This document shows, in pieces, positions 1 to 7,891 of a stretch of 64,000 nucleotides of DNA. The notes beneath the pieces were generated by a model. The model ran no database searches. It saw only the letters and a program-made list of their open reading frames with translations, and was not told the DNA's origin. The translations under genes and the position numbers were made by a program. The stretch covers positions 744,001-808,000 of the forward strand of contig NZ_BBQM01000012.1 in assembly GCF_000876015.1 (NCBI RefSeq), written 5' to 3'. The stretch comes from Cupriavidus basilensis. GTDB lineage: Bacteria > Pseudomonadota > Gammaproteobacteria > Burkholderiales > Burkholderiaceae. Within the stretch, counting starts at the first letter, position 1. Every line of letters begins with the position of its first letter.

Positions 1-1
1 C

Positions 2-127
2 ATCCTGCTGCTGATCGGCGCGCTGCCGGCGTGGCCGTACAGCACCGGCTGGGGTTATTACCCCAGCGGCGGCCTCGGCCTGGTCGTGCTGATCGTGGTG
101 ATCCTCGTGCTGATGGGCCGCCTGTAG
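2..127 (+). CDS. DUF3309 family small membrane protein (3' end only)
   Basis: The window opens inside this gene; 41 C-terminal residues and a TAG stop are visible. The readable part contains a hydrophobic stretch, then WPYSTGWGYYPSGGLG, then a second hydrophobic stretch ending in LMGRL. That arrangement is typical of DUF3309, very small (about 50 residue) inner-membrane proteins of unknown function common in proteobacteria. Only the start lies outside the window. It is followed by a clear intrinsic terminator, so it is probably the last gene of its transcript. The family call rests on the WPYS...GYYPSGG motif and is fairly secure. Confidence 0.7.
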   Translation: MLLLIGALPAWPYSTGWGYYPSGGLGLVVLIVVILVLMGRL

Positions 128-167
128 CTTGTGGAGCCTGGAACCCGACACAGGACACGACACGCAA

Positions 168-196
168 CGCGCCGCCGGCGACGGCGGCGCGTTTTT
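168..196 (+). terminator. Rho-independent terminator after the DUF3309 gene
   Basis: A perfect 10-bp GC stem (168-177 with 182-191) around a GCGA tetraloop is followed directly by TTTTT (192-196). It ends plus-strand transcription 41 bases after the DUF3309 stop and separates it from the convergent minus-strand operon. Confidence 0.9.
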
Positions 197-283
197 CATT
201 ATTTTCATCGCTGAAAGAATGGCGGCCCCGGAGACGGGATTGCGGGGCAATCGCTAAAGAGTCGCCCCGTCCGGCGCGCGCGG

Positions 284-1456
284 TCAGTACGACTTGGGCA
301 GCCCCAGCACGCGCTCGGCGATATGGCACATGATCAGTTGGGCGCTGACCGGCGCGATACGCGGGATATACGACTCGCGCAGGTAGCGCTCCACCTGGTA
401 CTCGCGCGCGTAGCCCATGCCGCCCAGCGTGAGCACCGCGGTCTGGCAGGCCTGGTGCGCGGCTTCGGCGGCGAGGTACTTGGCGGTATTGGCCTCGGCG
501 CCGCACGGCTTGCCCTGGTCGTATAGCCACGCGGCCTTCCACACCATCATGTCCGCCGCTTCCAGCGCCATCCACGCCTGCGCGAGCGGATGCTGGATGC
601 CCTGGTTCTGCCCGATCGGGCGGCCGAACACGGTGCGCTCCTTCGCGTAGCGCGTGGCCGCCTCCAGCGCCGCGCGGCCCAGCCCGACGGCCTCGGCCGC
701 GATCAGGATGCGCTCGGGATTGAGGCCGTGCAGGATGTACTCGAAGCCGCGCCCTTCCTCGCCGATGCGGTCTTCGACCGGCACCCGCAGCCCGTCGATG
801 AACAGCATGTTGGAGTCCACCGCGGCGCGGCCCATCTTGTGGATCTCGCGCACTTCGACGTGCCGGCGGTCCAGCGCCGTGTAGAACAGGCTCAGGCCCT
901 GCGTGGGCTTGGCCACCTGGTCCAGCGGCGTGGTGCGCGCCAGCAGCAGCATGCGGTCGGCCACCTGCGCGGTGGAGATCCAGATCTTGCGGCCGTCGAC
1001 GCGGTAGTGCGTGCCGTCGGCCGACAGCACGGCCTGGGTCTTGAGGTGCGTGGTGTCGAGCCCGGCGTCCGGCTCGGTCACGGCGAAGCACGCCTTCTCG
1101 GCGCCGGCGATCAGCGGCGGCAAGGCGGCCTGCTGCTGGCGCGCACTGCCGAACACCACCACCGGGTTGAGCCCGAACACGTTCATGTGGATGGCCGAGG
1201 CGCCCGAGAAACCGGCGCCCGACCGCGACACCGCCTGCATGATCAGCGCCGCCTCGGTGATGCCCAGCCCGGCGCCGCCGTAAGCCTCCGGCATGGCGAT
1301 GCCGAGCCAGCCGGCCCTGGCCATCGCCTGGTGGAAGGCCTCGGGAAACCGGCCCTGCTCGTCCAGCGCCGACCAGTAGTCGGCGCCGAAGTCGCCGCAC
1401 AATTGCGTCACCGCCTCGACGATGGCGCGCTGCTCCGGGGTTCTCTCAAAGTTCAT
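284..1456 (-). CDS. Acyl-CoA dehydrogenase family flavoprotein with relocated catalytic Glu
   Basis: A 390-residue acyl-CoA dehydrogenase, full length for the family. The FAD/substrate signature FAVTEPDAG lies near residues 124-132, and GGMGYAREYQVERYLR at 345-360 is the usual C-terminal signature. The position that normally carries the catalytic Glu (IYEGT) reads IAPVS (367-371), so the classical base is absent. A Glu is present at residue 248 (NPER), where isovaleryl-CoA and long-chain enzymes carry theirs. It is the last gene of a minus-strand operon with a cupin and two Bug receptors; the gap to the preceding gene is 7 bases. The substrate is unknown; a branched or unusual acyl-CoA imported through the Bug system is a reasonable inference. 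Confidence 0.88.
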   Translation of the reverse strand: MNFERTPEQRAIVEAVTQLCGDFGADYWSALDEQGRFPEAFHQAMARAGWLGIAMPEAYGGAGLGITEAALIMQAVSRSGAGFSGASAIHMNVFGLNPVVVFGSARQQQAALPPLIAGAEKACFAVTEPDAGLDTTHLKTQAVLSADGTHYRVDGRKIWISTAQVADRMLLLARTTPLDQVAKPTQGLSLFYTALDRRHVEVREIHKMGRAAVDSNMLFIDGLRVPVEDRIGEEGRGFEYILHGLNPERILIAAEAVGLGRAALEAATRYAKERTVFGRPIGQNQGIQHPLAQAWMALEAADMMVWKAAWLYDQGKPCGAEANTAKYLAAEAAHQACQTAVLTLGGMGYAREYQVERYLRESYIPRIAPVSAQLIMCHIAERVLGLPKSY

Positions 1457-1463
1457 GCCTGCC

Positions 1464-2456
1464 TCATTCCGGCTGGATGCCGGCGTCCTTGACCAGCTTG
1501 GTCCACTTGACCAGCTCTCCCGCGACGAAGCCGGAGAACTGCCTGGGCGACTGCCCGAATGCCTCGAAGCCCAGCGCCTCGAAGCGCGGCGCCACCTCCT
1601 TGCTCGCGGCGATGCGCGACAGCGCCTGGTTGAGCTTGTCCACCACCTCGGCCGACGCGTGCGCGGGCGCGAACACGCCGTTCCACGAGGTGATGTCGAA
1701 TCCCTTGAGCTCCGGCGCGTCCGCCAGCGGCGGCAGGTCCGGCAGCAGGCGGCTGCGCTGCGCGGTGGTCACCGCCAGCGCGCGCAGCTTGCCGGCCTTG
1801 ACGTTGGCGATGCCGGCGGCCACGTCGACGAACATCATCGGCACCTGCCCGGCGATCACGTCGGTCATGGCCGGCGGCGTGCTCTTGTACGGCACGTGCA
1901 GCAGGTCCAGCCCGGTCAGCCGCGCGAAGGTGGCGCCCGAGACGATGCCGGTGCTGTTGCCGCTGGCGTAGGACATGCCCGGGTGCGTGCGCGCATAGGC
2001 GATCAGCTCCGGCACCGTCTTCACCGGCAGCTTCGGGTTGATGACCAGCATGAACGGCAGGTTGCCCATGCGCGCCACCGGCGTGAAGTCGCGGATCGGG
2101 TCGTACGGCAGCTTCTTCATCAGCGACGGATTGGCCGAATGCGTGGTGTTGGTGGTCATGAACAGCGTGTAGCCGTCCGGCGCCGCCTGCGCCACGATCT
2201 CGGCGGCGATCGCGCCGTTGGCGCCCGGGCGGTTGTCCACCACCACGTTCTGCCGGAGCGCATCGCCGAGCTCCTTGGCGGTGATGCGCGCCACCGCGTC
2301 GGTGCCGCTGCCGGCCGCGAACGGCACCACCATCCGGATCGGCTTGCTGGGATAGGCATCCGCGGCGGTGGCGAGCGGCGCGGCCAGCGCCAGCGACGCC
2401 AGCACCAGCGATGGGAAGGAAAGCGCCGCGCGCCGCAGCGTGGTAAGCATTGCCAT
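1464..2456 (-). CDS. Bug/TctC-family periplasmic solute receptor (first copy)
   Basis: A 330-residue tripartite tricarboxylate transporter receptor. It has a cleavable signal peptide (about 1-32, ending ATAADA), then the family signature YPSKPIRMVVPFAAGSGTD and the downstream NRPGANGAIAAE segment that shapes the ligand pocket. Bug proteins bind carboxylates or related small acids in the periplasm; most Burkholderiales encode dozens without matching TctA/TctB genes, and none is seen here. The start is supported by AGGAGA eight bases upstream. It lies 66 bases after a second Bug gene in the same operon, so the pair may recognise related ligands. Ligand unknown. Confidence 0.93.
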   Translation of the reverse strand: MAMLTTLRRAALSFPSLVLASLALAAPLATAADAYPSKPIRMVVPFAAGSGTDAVARITAKELGDALRQNVVVDNRPGANGAIAAEIVAQAAPDGYTLFMTTNTTHSANPSLMKKLPYDPIRDFTPVARMGNLPFMLVINPKLPVKTVPELIAYARTHPGMSYASGNSTGIVSGATFARLTGLDLLHVPYKSTPPAMTDVIAGQVPMMFVDVAAGIANVKAGKLRALAVTTAQRSRLLPDLPPLADAPELKGFDITSWNGVFAPAHASAEVVDKLNQALSRIAASKEVAPRFEALGFEAFGQSPRQFSGFVAGELVKWTKLVKDAGIQPE

Positions 2457-2522
2457 GTGTCTTGTCTCCTGTTGCCGCCGGCTGTCCTGGTCGCGCCGGC
2501 TGTTGGTGAGGGGCCGCCGCGC

Positions 2523-3500
2523 TCACGGCGCGGTCTTGTCCTTGTAGTTGGTGTCCTTGACCAGCCTGGCCCAGCGCGCCGCGTCGTCGGCGATGACGGC
2601 GGCGAACTGCTCGGGCGTGCTGCCGACCGCTTCGTAGTCGATCGCCGCCAGCCGCGCCTTGATCTCGGGCTCGGCGACGATGCGCACGATTTCCTGGTTC
2701 AGCCGCTCCACGATCTCCTTCGGCGTACCGGCCGGCGCCAGCAGGCCCGCCCACGAATTGAAATTCAGCCCCTGGATGCCCGCTTCCTGCATGGTCGGCA
2801 CCTCGGGCAGCGCCGGCGAGCGCTTCGGCGACAGCACCGCCAGCGGCCGCAGCCGGCCGGCGCGGATCATCGCCATCCCGTTGAACGGGTCGATGGTCAT
2901 GTCCACCTCGCCGGCCACCACCGCCTGCATCTGCGGCCCGGTGCCGCGGTAGGACACGCTGACCATGTCCGGCGTGCCGGCGGTGGCCTTGAAGGTCTCG
3001 CCGATCAGCTCGATCATGCTGCTGCCGGCCGACAGGCTCAGCGGCCGGCTCTTGCTGCGCGCCAATGCCACGAATTCCTGCACGGTCTTGGCCGGCACCG
3101 ACGGATGCACCACCATCACGAAACCGATGCTGCTGATCAGGCTGACCGGCGCGAAGCTCTTGAGCGGGTCGTAGCCCGCCTTGTAGAGCACCGGGCTGAG
3201 CGTCTGCGCGCCGGCCGTGTTGAGCAGGATGGTGTAGCCGTCGGGTGCGGCGCGCGCCACCGCGTCGGTGCCGATAATGCCGTTGGCGCCCGGGCGGTTT
3301 TCCACCACCACCGGCTGCTTCAGGGCCTCCGACAGCTTCTGCGAGACCAGCCGCGCCACCATGTCGGTGGCGCCGCCGGGCGCGTAGGGCACCACCATGC
3401 GGATCGGCTTGCTGGGATAGGCGTCGCTCCACGCGGTGACCGGCAGGCCGGCCGAGAGCGCGGCGCACAACAGCCAGCGGCGTCGGGAACACAAGATCAT
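2523..3500 (-). CDS. Bug/TctC-family periplasmic solute receptor (second copy)
   Basis: A 325-residue paralogue of the neighbouring Bug receptor, with signal peptide, YPSKPIRMVVPYAPGGATD signature and NRPGANGIIGTD loop. The frame stays open 23 codons further upstream, but AAGGAG sits six bases before the chosen ATG (3498-3500), and an ATG two codons earlier would have no spacing from it. The signal peptide (RRRWLLCAALSAGLPVTAWS) also starts properly here. Two receptors with one cupin and one acyl-CoA dehydrogenase suggest uptake and breakdown of an organic acid. No membrane components of a tripartite transporter are encoded nearby. Confidence 0.92.
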   Translation of the reverse strand: MILCSRRRWLLCAALSAGLPVTAWSDAYPSKPIRMVVPYAPGGATDMVARLVSQKLSEALKQPVVVENRPGANGIIGTDAVARAAPDGYTILLNTAGAQTLSPVLYKAGYDPLKSFAPVSLISSIGFVMVVHPSVPAKTVQEFVALARSKSRPLSLSAGSSMIELIGETFKATAGTPDMVSVSYRGTGPQMQAVVAGEVDMTIDPFNGMAMIRAGRLRPLAVLSPKRSPALPEVPTMQEAGIQGLNFNSWAGLLAPAGTPKEIVERLNQEIVRIVAEPEIKARLAAIDYEAVGSTPEQFAAVIADDAARWARLVKDTNYKDKTAP

Positions 3501-3565
3501 CTGCATCTCCTTCCAGGCTTGGACTACGAACGTCGCAAGGGCACGCCCGCGGCGTGCGCCGGGGC

Positions 3566-3961
3566 TCACGCCGGACGGATCACGCGCTGCGGCGATTCCT
3601 CGTACGGCGGGGCATAGATCACCAGCAGCTTGACCGGCTCGTCGCTGATCACGGTGAACACGTGCATGGCGTCGGCCGGGAAGAAGCAGCAGTCACCCGG
3701 GCCCAGCTCGCGCGACTGGCCGTTGACCTCGGCGCGCGCCCGCCCCTCCAGCACGTAGCAGACCTGCTCGATGCCCGGGTGCGCGTGCGGCAAGGCGCCC
3801 TTGCCGCGCTCGATGGTGCCGTGGATGACCTCCAGCTGCGTGGCGCCCACGTTCTCGCGGCCGATGATGCGGCGGTTCAGGGTGCCGACGTGGTTGGCGG
3901 GGTGATAGCCCGCGACCTCCTCGGTGCGGACGAAATAGGCGGGCGCCGGTGCTGCGGCCAT
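3566..3961 (-). CDS. Small single-domain cupin
   Basis: A 131-residue cupin_2 protein. The metal-binding motif 1 appears as PHAHPGIEQ with its two His and a Glu, and motif 2 supplies the last His in DAMHVF. It is a single beta-barrel, so it could be a small metal-dependent isomerase, a dioxygenase-like enzyme or a sensor subunit; the sequence does not decide. It is the first gene of the operon with the Bug receptors and acyl-CoA dehydrogenase and lies directly behind a good promoter. A role early in breakdown of the imported acid is inferred. Confidence 0.82.
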   Translation of the reverse strand: MAAAPAPAYFVRTEEVAGYHPANHVGTLNRRIIGRENVGATQLEVIHGTIERGKGALPHAHPGIEQVCYVLEGRARAEVNGQSRELGPGDCCFFPADAMHVFTVISDEPVKLLVIYAPPYEESPQRVIRPA

Positions 3962-4027
3962 CGATGGTCTCCTTGCCAGCCGGGCCGCTGCCGCGCGCTT
4001 GGCGGGCGGGCCGGGTCCGGCATACTG

Positions 4028-4076
4028 TTTTTCATGTTTGTGAATTAAATTTTATCCCTATGAAAAATCTAGTCAA
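4028..4076 (-). promoter_or_regulatory. Sigma-70 promoter and inverted repeat for the cupin-Bug operon
   Basis: Read on the minus strand there is a TTGACT -35 (4071-4076), a 16-base spacer and a TAAAAT -10 (4049-4054), about 90 bases before the cupin start. The surrounding 60 bases are AT-rich compared with the neighbourhood. An inverted repeat, TTTTTCAT (4028-4035) and ATGAAAAA (4060-4067), has one arm in the spacer and the other just past the expected start site, which is a good position for a repressor operator. No adjacent regulator gene is an obvious partner. Confidence 0.7.
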
Positions 4077-4141
4077 CTACTAAAAACACCGATACCGCCG
4101 CCGGCACGCCCGAACCCGGTGCCGCCGCCGCGCCGGCGCCT

Positions 4142-4175
4142 CTTAATTCTTCCTTAAGCCGCCATGCCCTATCCT
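4142..4175 (+). promoter_or_regulatory. PmrA-type box and -10 upstream of fetA
   Basis: CTTAAT (4142-4147), five bases, then CTTAAG (4153-4158): the 6-N5-6 direct repeat known for PmrA/BasR binding sites in enterics. Eleven bases further is a -10-like TATCCT (4170-4175). The same box, gap and -10 position recur at 7802-7835 before the UDP-sugar gene. Transcription would start near 4182, which rules out the ATG at 4164 as the fetA start. Binding is inferred from the sequence match and from the PmrA-like regulator encoded in this operon. Confidence 0.75.
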
Positions 4176-4253
4176 TGCGGCGTTGCCCGCCACCATCCTG
4201 GCCGCCCGCCGGCGGCGCGACCGCGCGCCACCCGCGCGCGGATGGCCCTACCG

Positions 4254-4937
4254 ATGACAGACACCGACGCCGCTCCCACGCTGACGCCCATGCCCGCCCG
4301 CGCCCCGCTCGCCGGCCTCTCCGACCTCGCCGGCCCGGCCAGCCTGCGCGTGCGCGCCGTGAGCGGCGCGGGCCGCGGGCCATTCAGCCTGTGCGTGGCG
4401 CCGGGCACGTGCGCGATCGTCTCCGGCGCCTCCGGCACGGGCAAGAGCCTGTTGTTGCGCATGATCGCCGACCTCGACCCCAGCCAGGGCCAGGTGAGCC
4501 TCGGCGACATGCCGCGCGAGCGCTTCGGCGGCCCGGCCTGGCGCCGCCAGGTCATGTACGTGGCGGCCGAGTCCGGCTGGTGGAGCGACCACGTGCTGGA
4601 ACACATGGAGGACGTGCCCGCCGCCACGGCGATGCTGGCCCCGCTGCGGCTGCCGGCCGACATCCTGCGCGCGCCGGTCGGCCAGTTGTCCACCGGCGAG
4701 CGCCAGCGCCTGGCGCTGGTGCGCGCGCTGGTGCGCCGCCCGCGCTTCCTGCTGCTCGACGAGCCGACCTCGGCGCTGGACCGCGACAGCACGCTGGCGG
4801 TGGAGGCGCTGCTGCGCACGCGCCAGCAGCTGGGGCTCGGCCTGCTGGTGGTCTCGCACAACCCGGAGCAGGCCGCGCGCCTGGGCAACCGCCACTACCT
4901 CTTGGGCGCCGCCGGCCTGGAGGCGCTGCCCGCATGA
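4254..4937 (+). CDS. fetA: FetA-like (YbbL) ABC transporter ATPase
   Basis: A 227-residue ABC ATPase: Walker A GASGTGKS (about 58-65), signature LSTGERQR, Walker B FLLLDEP and switch His in VVSHN. It overlaps the next gene by ATGA, and that gene is a FetB permease, so the pair matches E. coli FetAB, implicated in iron export and oxidative stress resistance. Starts at 4164, 4242 and 4254 are in frame; 4164 lies upstream of the predicted transcription start, and the 4242/4254 choice is not settled by a ribosome site. It heads an operon that continues into a PmrAB-type two-component system. Iron as substrate is inference from family and context. Confidence 0.85.
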   Translation: MTDTDAAPTLTPMPARAPLAGLSDLAGPASLRVRAVSGAGRGPFSLCVAPGTCAIVSGASGTGKSLLLRMIADLDPSQGQVSLGDMPRERFGGPAWRRQVMYVAAESGWWSDHVLEHMEDVPAATAMLAPLRLPADILRAPVGQLSTGERQRLALVRALVRRPRFLLLDEPTSALDRDSTLAVEALLRTRQQLGLGLLVVSHNPEQAARLGNRHYLLGAAGLEALPA

Positions 4938-5731
4938 CGCCGATTCCGCTGTCGCTCTACGACCTCGCCATCGCCAGCCTGCTGGTGCTGGCCGGCGCCG
5001 GCGCCTCGCTGGCGCTCTCGCTCGGCGTGCACCGCGCGCTGCTGTGGACGGCCGCGCGCATGATCGTGCAGCTGCTGCTGGTCGGCCTGGTGCTGCGCGC
5101 GGTGTTCGCATGGTCGTCGCCGCTCGTCACCGCGCTGGTGGTGGCCGCCATGATCGCGGCCGCCGCGCGCGAGGCCGGCAGCCGCCAGGAGCGGCGCCTG
5201 GCCGGCCCGTGGCAGGCGCTGATCGGCACCGCGGCGGTGAGCGTGCCCACCCTGGCGGTGACGGTGCTGGCGCTGACCACCGCGCTGCGCCCGTCGCCCT
5301 GGTACGATGCCCGCCACGCCATCCCGCTGGCCGGCATCGTGCTCGGCAACGCGATGAACGCGGCCAGCCTGGCGCTCGACGGCGCCTTCACCGCGGCCTG
5401 GCACCAGCGCGCCGCCATCGACGCGCGCCTGGCGCTGGGCGACGACCGCCGCGCCGCGCTGGGGCCCATCGTGCGCCAGGCGGTGAAAAGCGGCCTGCTG
5501 CCCACCTTGAACACGATGGCCGCGGCCGGCATCATCACCATGCCCGGCATCATGACCGGGCAGATACTCGCCGGCATGGACCCGCTCGCCGCCGCGCGCT
5601 ACCAGATCCTGCTGATGTTCCTGCTCGCCGGCGGCAGCATGCTGGGCGCGGTCCTGGCCGCCACGCTGGCGGCGCGGCGCCTGACCGACGAGCGGCACCG
5701 CCTGCGCCTGGACCGGCTGCGGCGGCGCTGA
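4934..5731 (+). CDS. fetB: FetB-like (UPF0014) ABC transporter permease
   Basis: A 265-residue integral membrane protein with about seven hydrophobic helices. It carries the strongest UPF0014/FetB signatures: PLAGIVLGNAMNAASLALD and, near residue 195, the segment reading GIITMPGIMTGQILAG followed by DPLAAARYQI. It is translationally coupled to fetA through ATGA. Together they would form an inner-membrane exporter. The response regulator gene begins 26 bases after its stop, so transporter and sensor system are very probably co-transcribed from the PmrA-type box. Confidence 0.88.
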   Translation: MTPIPLSLYDLAIASLLVLAGAGASLALSLGVHRALLWTAARMIVQLLLVGLVLRAVFAWSSPLVTALVVAAMIAAAAREAGSRQERRLAGPWQALIGTAAVSVPTLAVTVLALTTALRPSPWYDARHAIPLAGIVLGNAMNAASLALDGAFTAAWHQRAAIDARLALGDDRRAALGPIVRQAVKSGLLPTLNTMAAAGIITMPGIMTGQILAGMDPLAAARYQILLMFLLAGGSMLGAVLAATLAARRLTDERHRLRLDRLRRR

Positions 5732-5756
5732 TGCCCCAACCCGAGGAACCCGGACC

Positions 5757-6440
5757 ATGCGCCTGCTGCTGGTGGAAGACGACCCGATGATCGGGGAAAG
5801 CGTGGAAGAAGGCCTGCGCGGCGAAGGCTACGCCGTCGACTGGGTCAACGACGGCCGCCTCGCCGCGGCCGCGCTCACGGCCAACGTGCCCGACACCTAT
5901 GACGCCGTGCTGCTCGACCTGGGCCTGCCCGGCCGCTCGGGCGAGGACGTGCTGCGCCTGCTGCGCGGGCGCGGCATGGCGATGCCGGTGCTGATCCTGA
6001 CCGCGCGCGACGCCACCGCCGACCGCGTGCGCGGCCTCGACGCCGGCGCCGACGACTATCTCGTCAAGCCGTTCGACCTCGACGAGCTGTTCGCCCGCAT
6101 CCGCGCGCTGATCCGGCGCAGCGCAGGCCGGGTCGGCACGGAACTGGCGCATGGCCGCGTGCGGCTCGACCCCGCCACGCGCGAAGTGCGCTGCGGCGGC
6201 GACATCGTGGCGCTGTCGATGCGCGAGTTCATGGTGCTGCAGGCGCTCATGGAGCAGCCCGGCCACGTGGTCACGCACGAGCGCCTGCGCGAGGCGGTCT
6301 ACAACATGAACGAGGAAATCAGCAGCAACACCGTGGAAGTGCACATCCACGCGCTGCGCAAGAAGCTCGGCGCCGAGTTCATCCGCAACGTGCGCGGCAT
6401 CGGCTACAAGCTCGGGAATGTAGCCGGGAACGCCGCATGA
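5757..6440 (+). CDS. PmrA/BasR-like OmpR-family response regulator
   Basis: A 227-residue response regulator. The receiver domain has the acidic pair EDD (7-9), phosphoacceptor Asp54 in LLDLGLPG and the conserved Lys in DDYLVKPFD (about 106). The C-terminal winged helix carries VLQALMEQPGHVVTHERL and ends with the usual HALRKKLG and RGIGYKL segments. AGGA lies just upstream, and it overlaps the kinase gene by ATGA. Two PmrA-type CTTAAG boxes, one at the head of its own operon and one behind the kinase gene, suggest autoregulation and a PmrA/BasR identity; QseB-like regulators are close relatives and are not excluded. Confidence 0.88.
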   Translation: MRLLLVEDDPMIGESVEEGLRGEGYAVDWVNDGRLAAAALTANVPDTYDAVLLDLGLPGRSGEDVLRLLRGRGMAMPVLILTARDATADRVRGLDAGADDYLVKPFDLDELFARIRALIRRSAGRVGTELAHGRVRLDPATREVRCGGDIVALSMREFMVLQALMEQPGHVVTHERLREAVYNMNEEISSNTVEVHIHALRKKLGAEFIRNVRGIGYKLGNVAGNAA

Positions 6441-7792
6441 GGACCATCCGCGCCAAGCTGCTCGCCGGCCTGCTCGTCACCATGCTGGCGTGCGCGCTGG
6501 TCGCCGGCGCCGCGGCCTACTTCAAGGTGCGCCACGAAGCCAGCGAGGTCTTCGACGGCCAGCTGCAGCAGGCCGCGCGCATGCTGCCGCGCGAGATCGC
6601 GCCGCAGGCCACGCCGCCGCTGGGCAGCCACGAGCTCGACGAGGAGATCGTGGTGCAGTCCTGGGACGACAACGGCCGGCTGACCTTCGCTTCCCATCCG
6701 CTCACGCTGCCGCGCGCCAGGCTGGCCGGCTTTCACGACATGCGCGTGGCCGGGCACGAATGGCGCGTGTACGGGCTGCTGGAAGACGGGCGCTACGTGC
6801 AGGCGGCGCAGTCGGCGGCGTTCCGCAGCAAGCTGGCGGCTTCGCTGGCACTGGGCGCGCTGCTGCCCGTGCTGGCGCTGGTGCCGGTGCTGGGGCTGCT
6901 GATCCACCTGGTGGTCAGGCGCTCGCTGCGCCCGGTCGACGACATCGCGCGCGCCATGAGCCAGCGCTCGGCCGAGGCCCTGGTGCCGCTGCCCGCGCAC
7001 GGCTGGCCGCCCGAGCTGGTGCCGGTGGTGGCCGCGCTCAACGACCTGCTGGCGCGCCTGCGCCAGGCGATGGACACGCAGCGCGCCTTCGTCGCCGACG
7101 CCGCCCACGAACTGCGCACGCCGCTGGCCGCGCTCAAGCTGCAACTGCAGCTGGCGCTGCGCGCCGACAGCGAGGACAAGCAGCGCCAGGCGCTGGTCAA
7201 GCTCGGCGAGCGCCTCGACCGCACCACCCACCTGGTGGCCCAGTTGCTGACGCTGGCGCGCAGCGAGGACGGCACCCCGGCCGCCACCGCCGCCCTTGCC
7301 GACGTATCGCTGCGCGAGGTGGCGGTGCAGGTGGTGCGCGAGCTGCTGCCGATGGCCGAGGCCAAAGGCGTGGACCTGGGCCTGGACGCGCGCGAGGCGG
7401 ACTGCCGCGTGCGCGCGGTGGCGGCCGACCTGTTCATCCTGCTGCGCAACCTGGCCGACAACGCGGTGCGCTACACCGGCCCGGGCGGGCGCGTGGACCT
7501 GCGCATCGAGCGGCGCGACGGCGTGCCCACGCTGGGCGTGAGCGACACCGGCCCGGGCATCCCTCCGGCGGAGCGCGAGAACGTGTTCCGGCGCTTCCAC
7601 CGCGGCGAGTCCGGCGACGCGCACGGCAGCGGGCTGGGCCTGGCCATCGTGCGCAACATCGCCGTGCGCCACGGCGCCACGGTGGTGCTGGAGGACGGCC
7701 CCGGCGGCCGCGGGCTGACCGTGTCGGTGCTGTTCGCGGGGCCGGCGGCCCAGGCTTCCGGCCCGGCATCCGGCCCGGGACTTCCCGCTTAA
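6437..7792 (+). CDS. PmrB/QseC-like sensor histidine kinase
   Basis: A 451-residue kinase with two membrane helices (about 8-28 and 137-160) enclosing a roughly 105-residue periplasmic domain, HAMP-like linker, H box AHELRTPL with His224, N box NLADNAVRYT, and DTGPGI, FRRFHRG and GSGLGLAI ATP-lid motifs. The periplasmic domain contains two ExxE motifs, EASE (34-37) and ELDE (66-69); ExxE is the Fe(III)-binding motif reported in Salmonella PmrB, though here the domain is longer, as in QseC. The gene end overlaps the first CTTAAG of the next promoter. Sensing of Fe(III) or another metal is inferred. Confidence 0.87.
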   Translation: MRTIRAKLLAGLLVTMLACALVAGAAAYFKVRHEASEVFDGQLQQAARMLPREIAPQATPPLGSHELDEEIVVQSWDDNGRLTFASHPLTLPRARLAGFHDMRVAGHEWRVYGLLEDGRYVQAAQSAAFRSKLAASLALGALLPVLALVPVLGLLIHLVVRRSLRPVDDIARAMSQRSAEALVPLPAHGWPPELVPVVAALNDLLARLRQAMDTQRAFVADAAHELRTPLAALKLQLQLALRADSEDKQRQALVKLGERLDRTTHLVAQLLTLARSEDGTPAATAALADVSLREVAVQVVRELLPMAEAKGVDLGLDAREADCRVRAVAADLFILLRNLADNAVRYTGPGGRVDLRIERRDGVPTLGVSDTGPGIPPAERENVFRRFHRGESGDAHGSGLGLAIVRNIAVRHGATVVLEDGPGGRGLTVSVLFAGPAAQASGPASGPGLPA

Positions 7793-7835
7793 GACTTCCT
7801 GCTTAAGACTTCCTTAAGGCAGCGGCCCCTACACT
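7788..7835 (+). promoter_or_regulatory. Triple CTTAAG array (PmrA-type box) upstream of the UDP-sugar gene
   Basis: CTTAAG occurs at 7788-7793, 7802-7807 and 7813-7818. The last two form a perfect 6-N5-6 PmrA-type box, and a -10-like TACACT (7830-7835) follows at the same distance as in the fetA promoter. The first copy overlaps the stop codon of the kinase gene. The array is built from a 14-base tandem repeat (GACTTCCYGCTTAA). It should drive the epimerase and COG4705-like genes. Confidence 0.78.
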
Positions 7836-7891
7836 GGCCGCCTTTGCCCGCCCACCGCGCGGCTCGCGCCGCCCAGCATCCGAATCATCAC

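Noticed and set aside
4164..4253. Longer N-terminus for the FetA-like ATPase starting at 4164
   Set aside because: The ATG lies between the PmrA-type box and the predicted transcription start, and the extra residues are Arg/Pro-rich and unlike the family.
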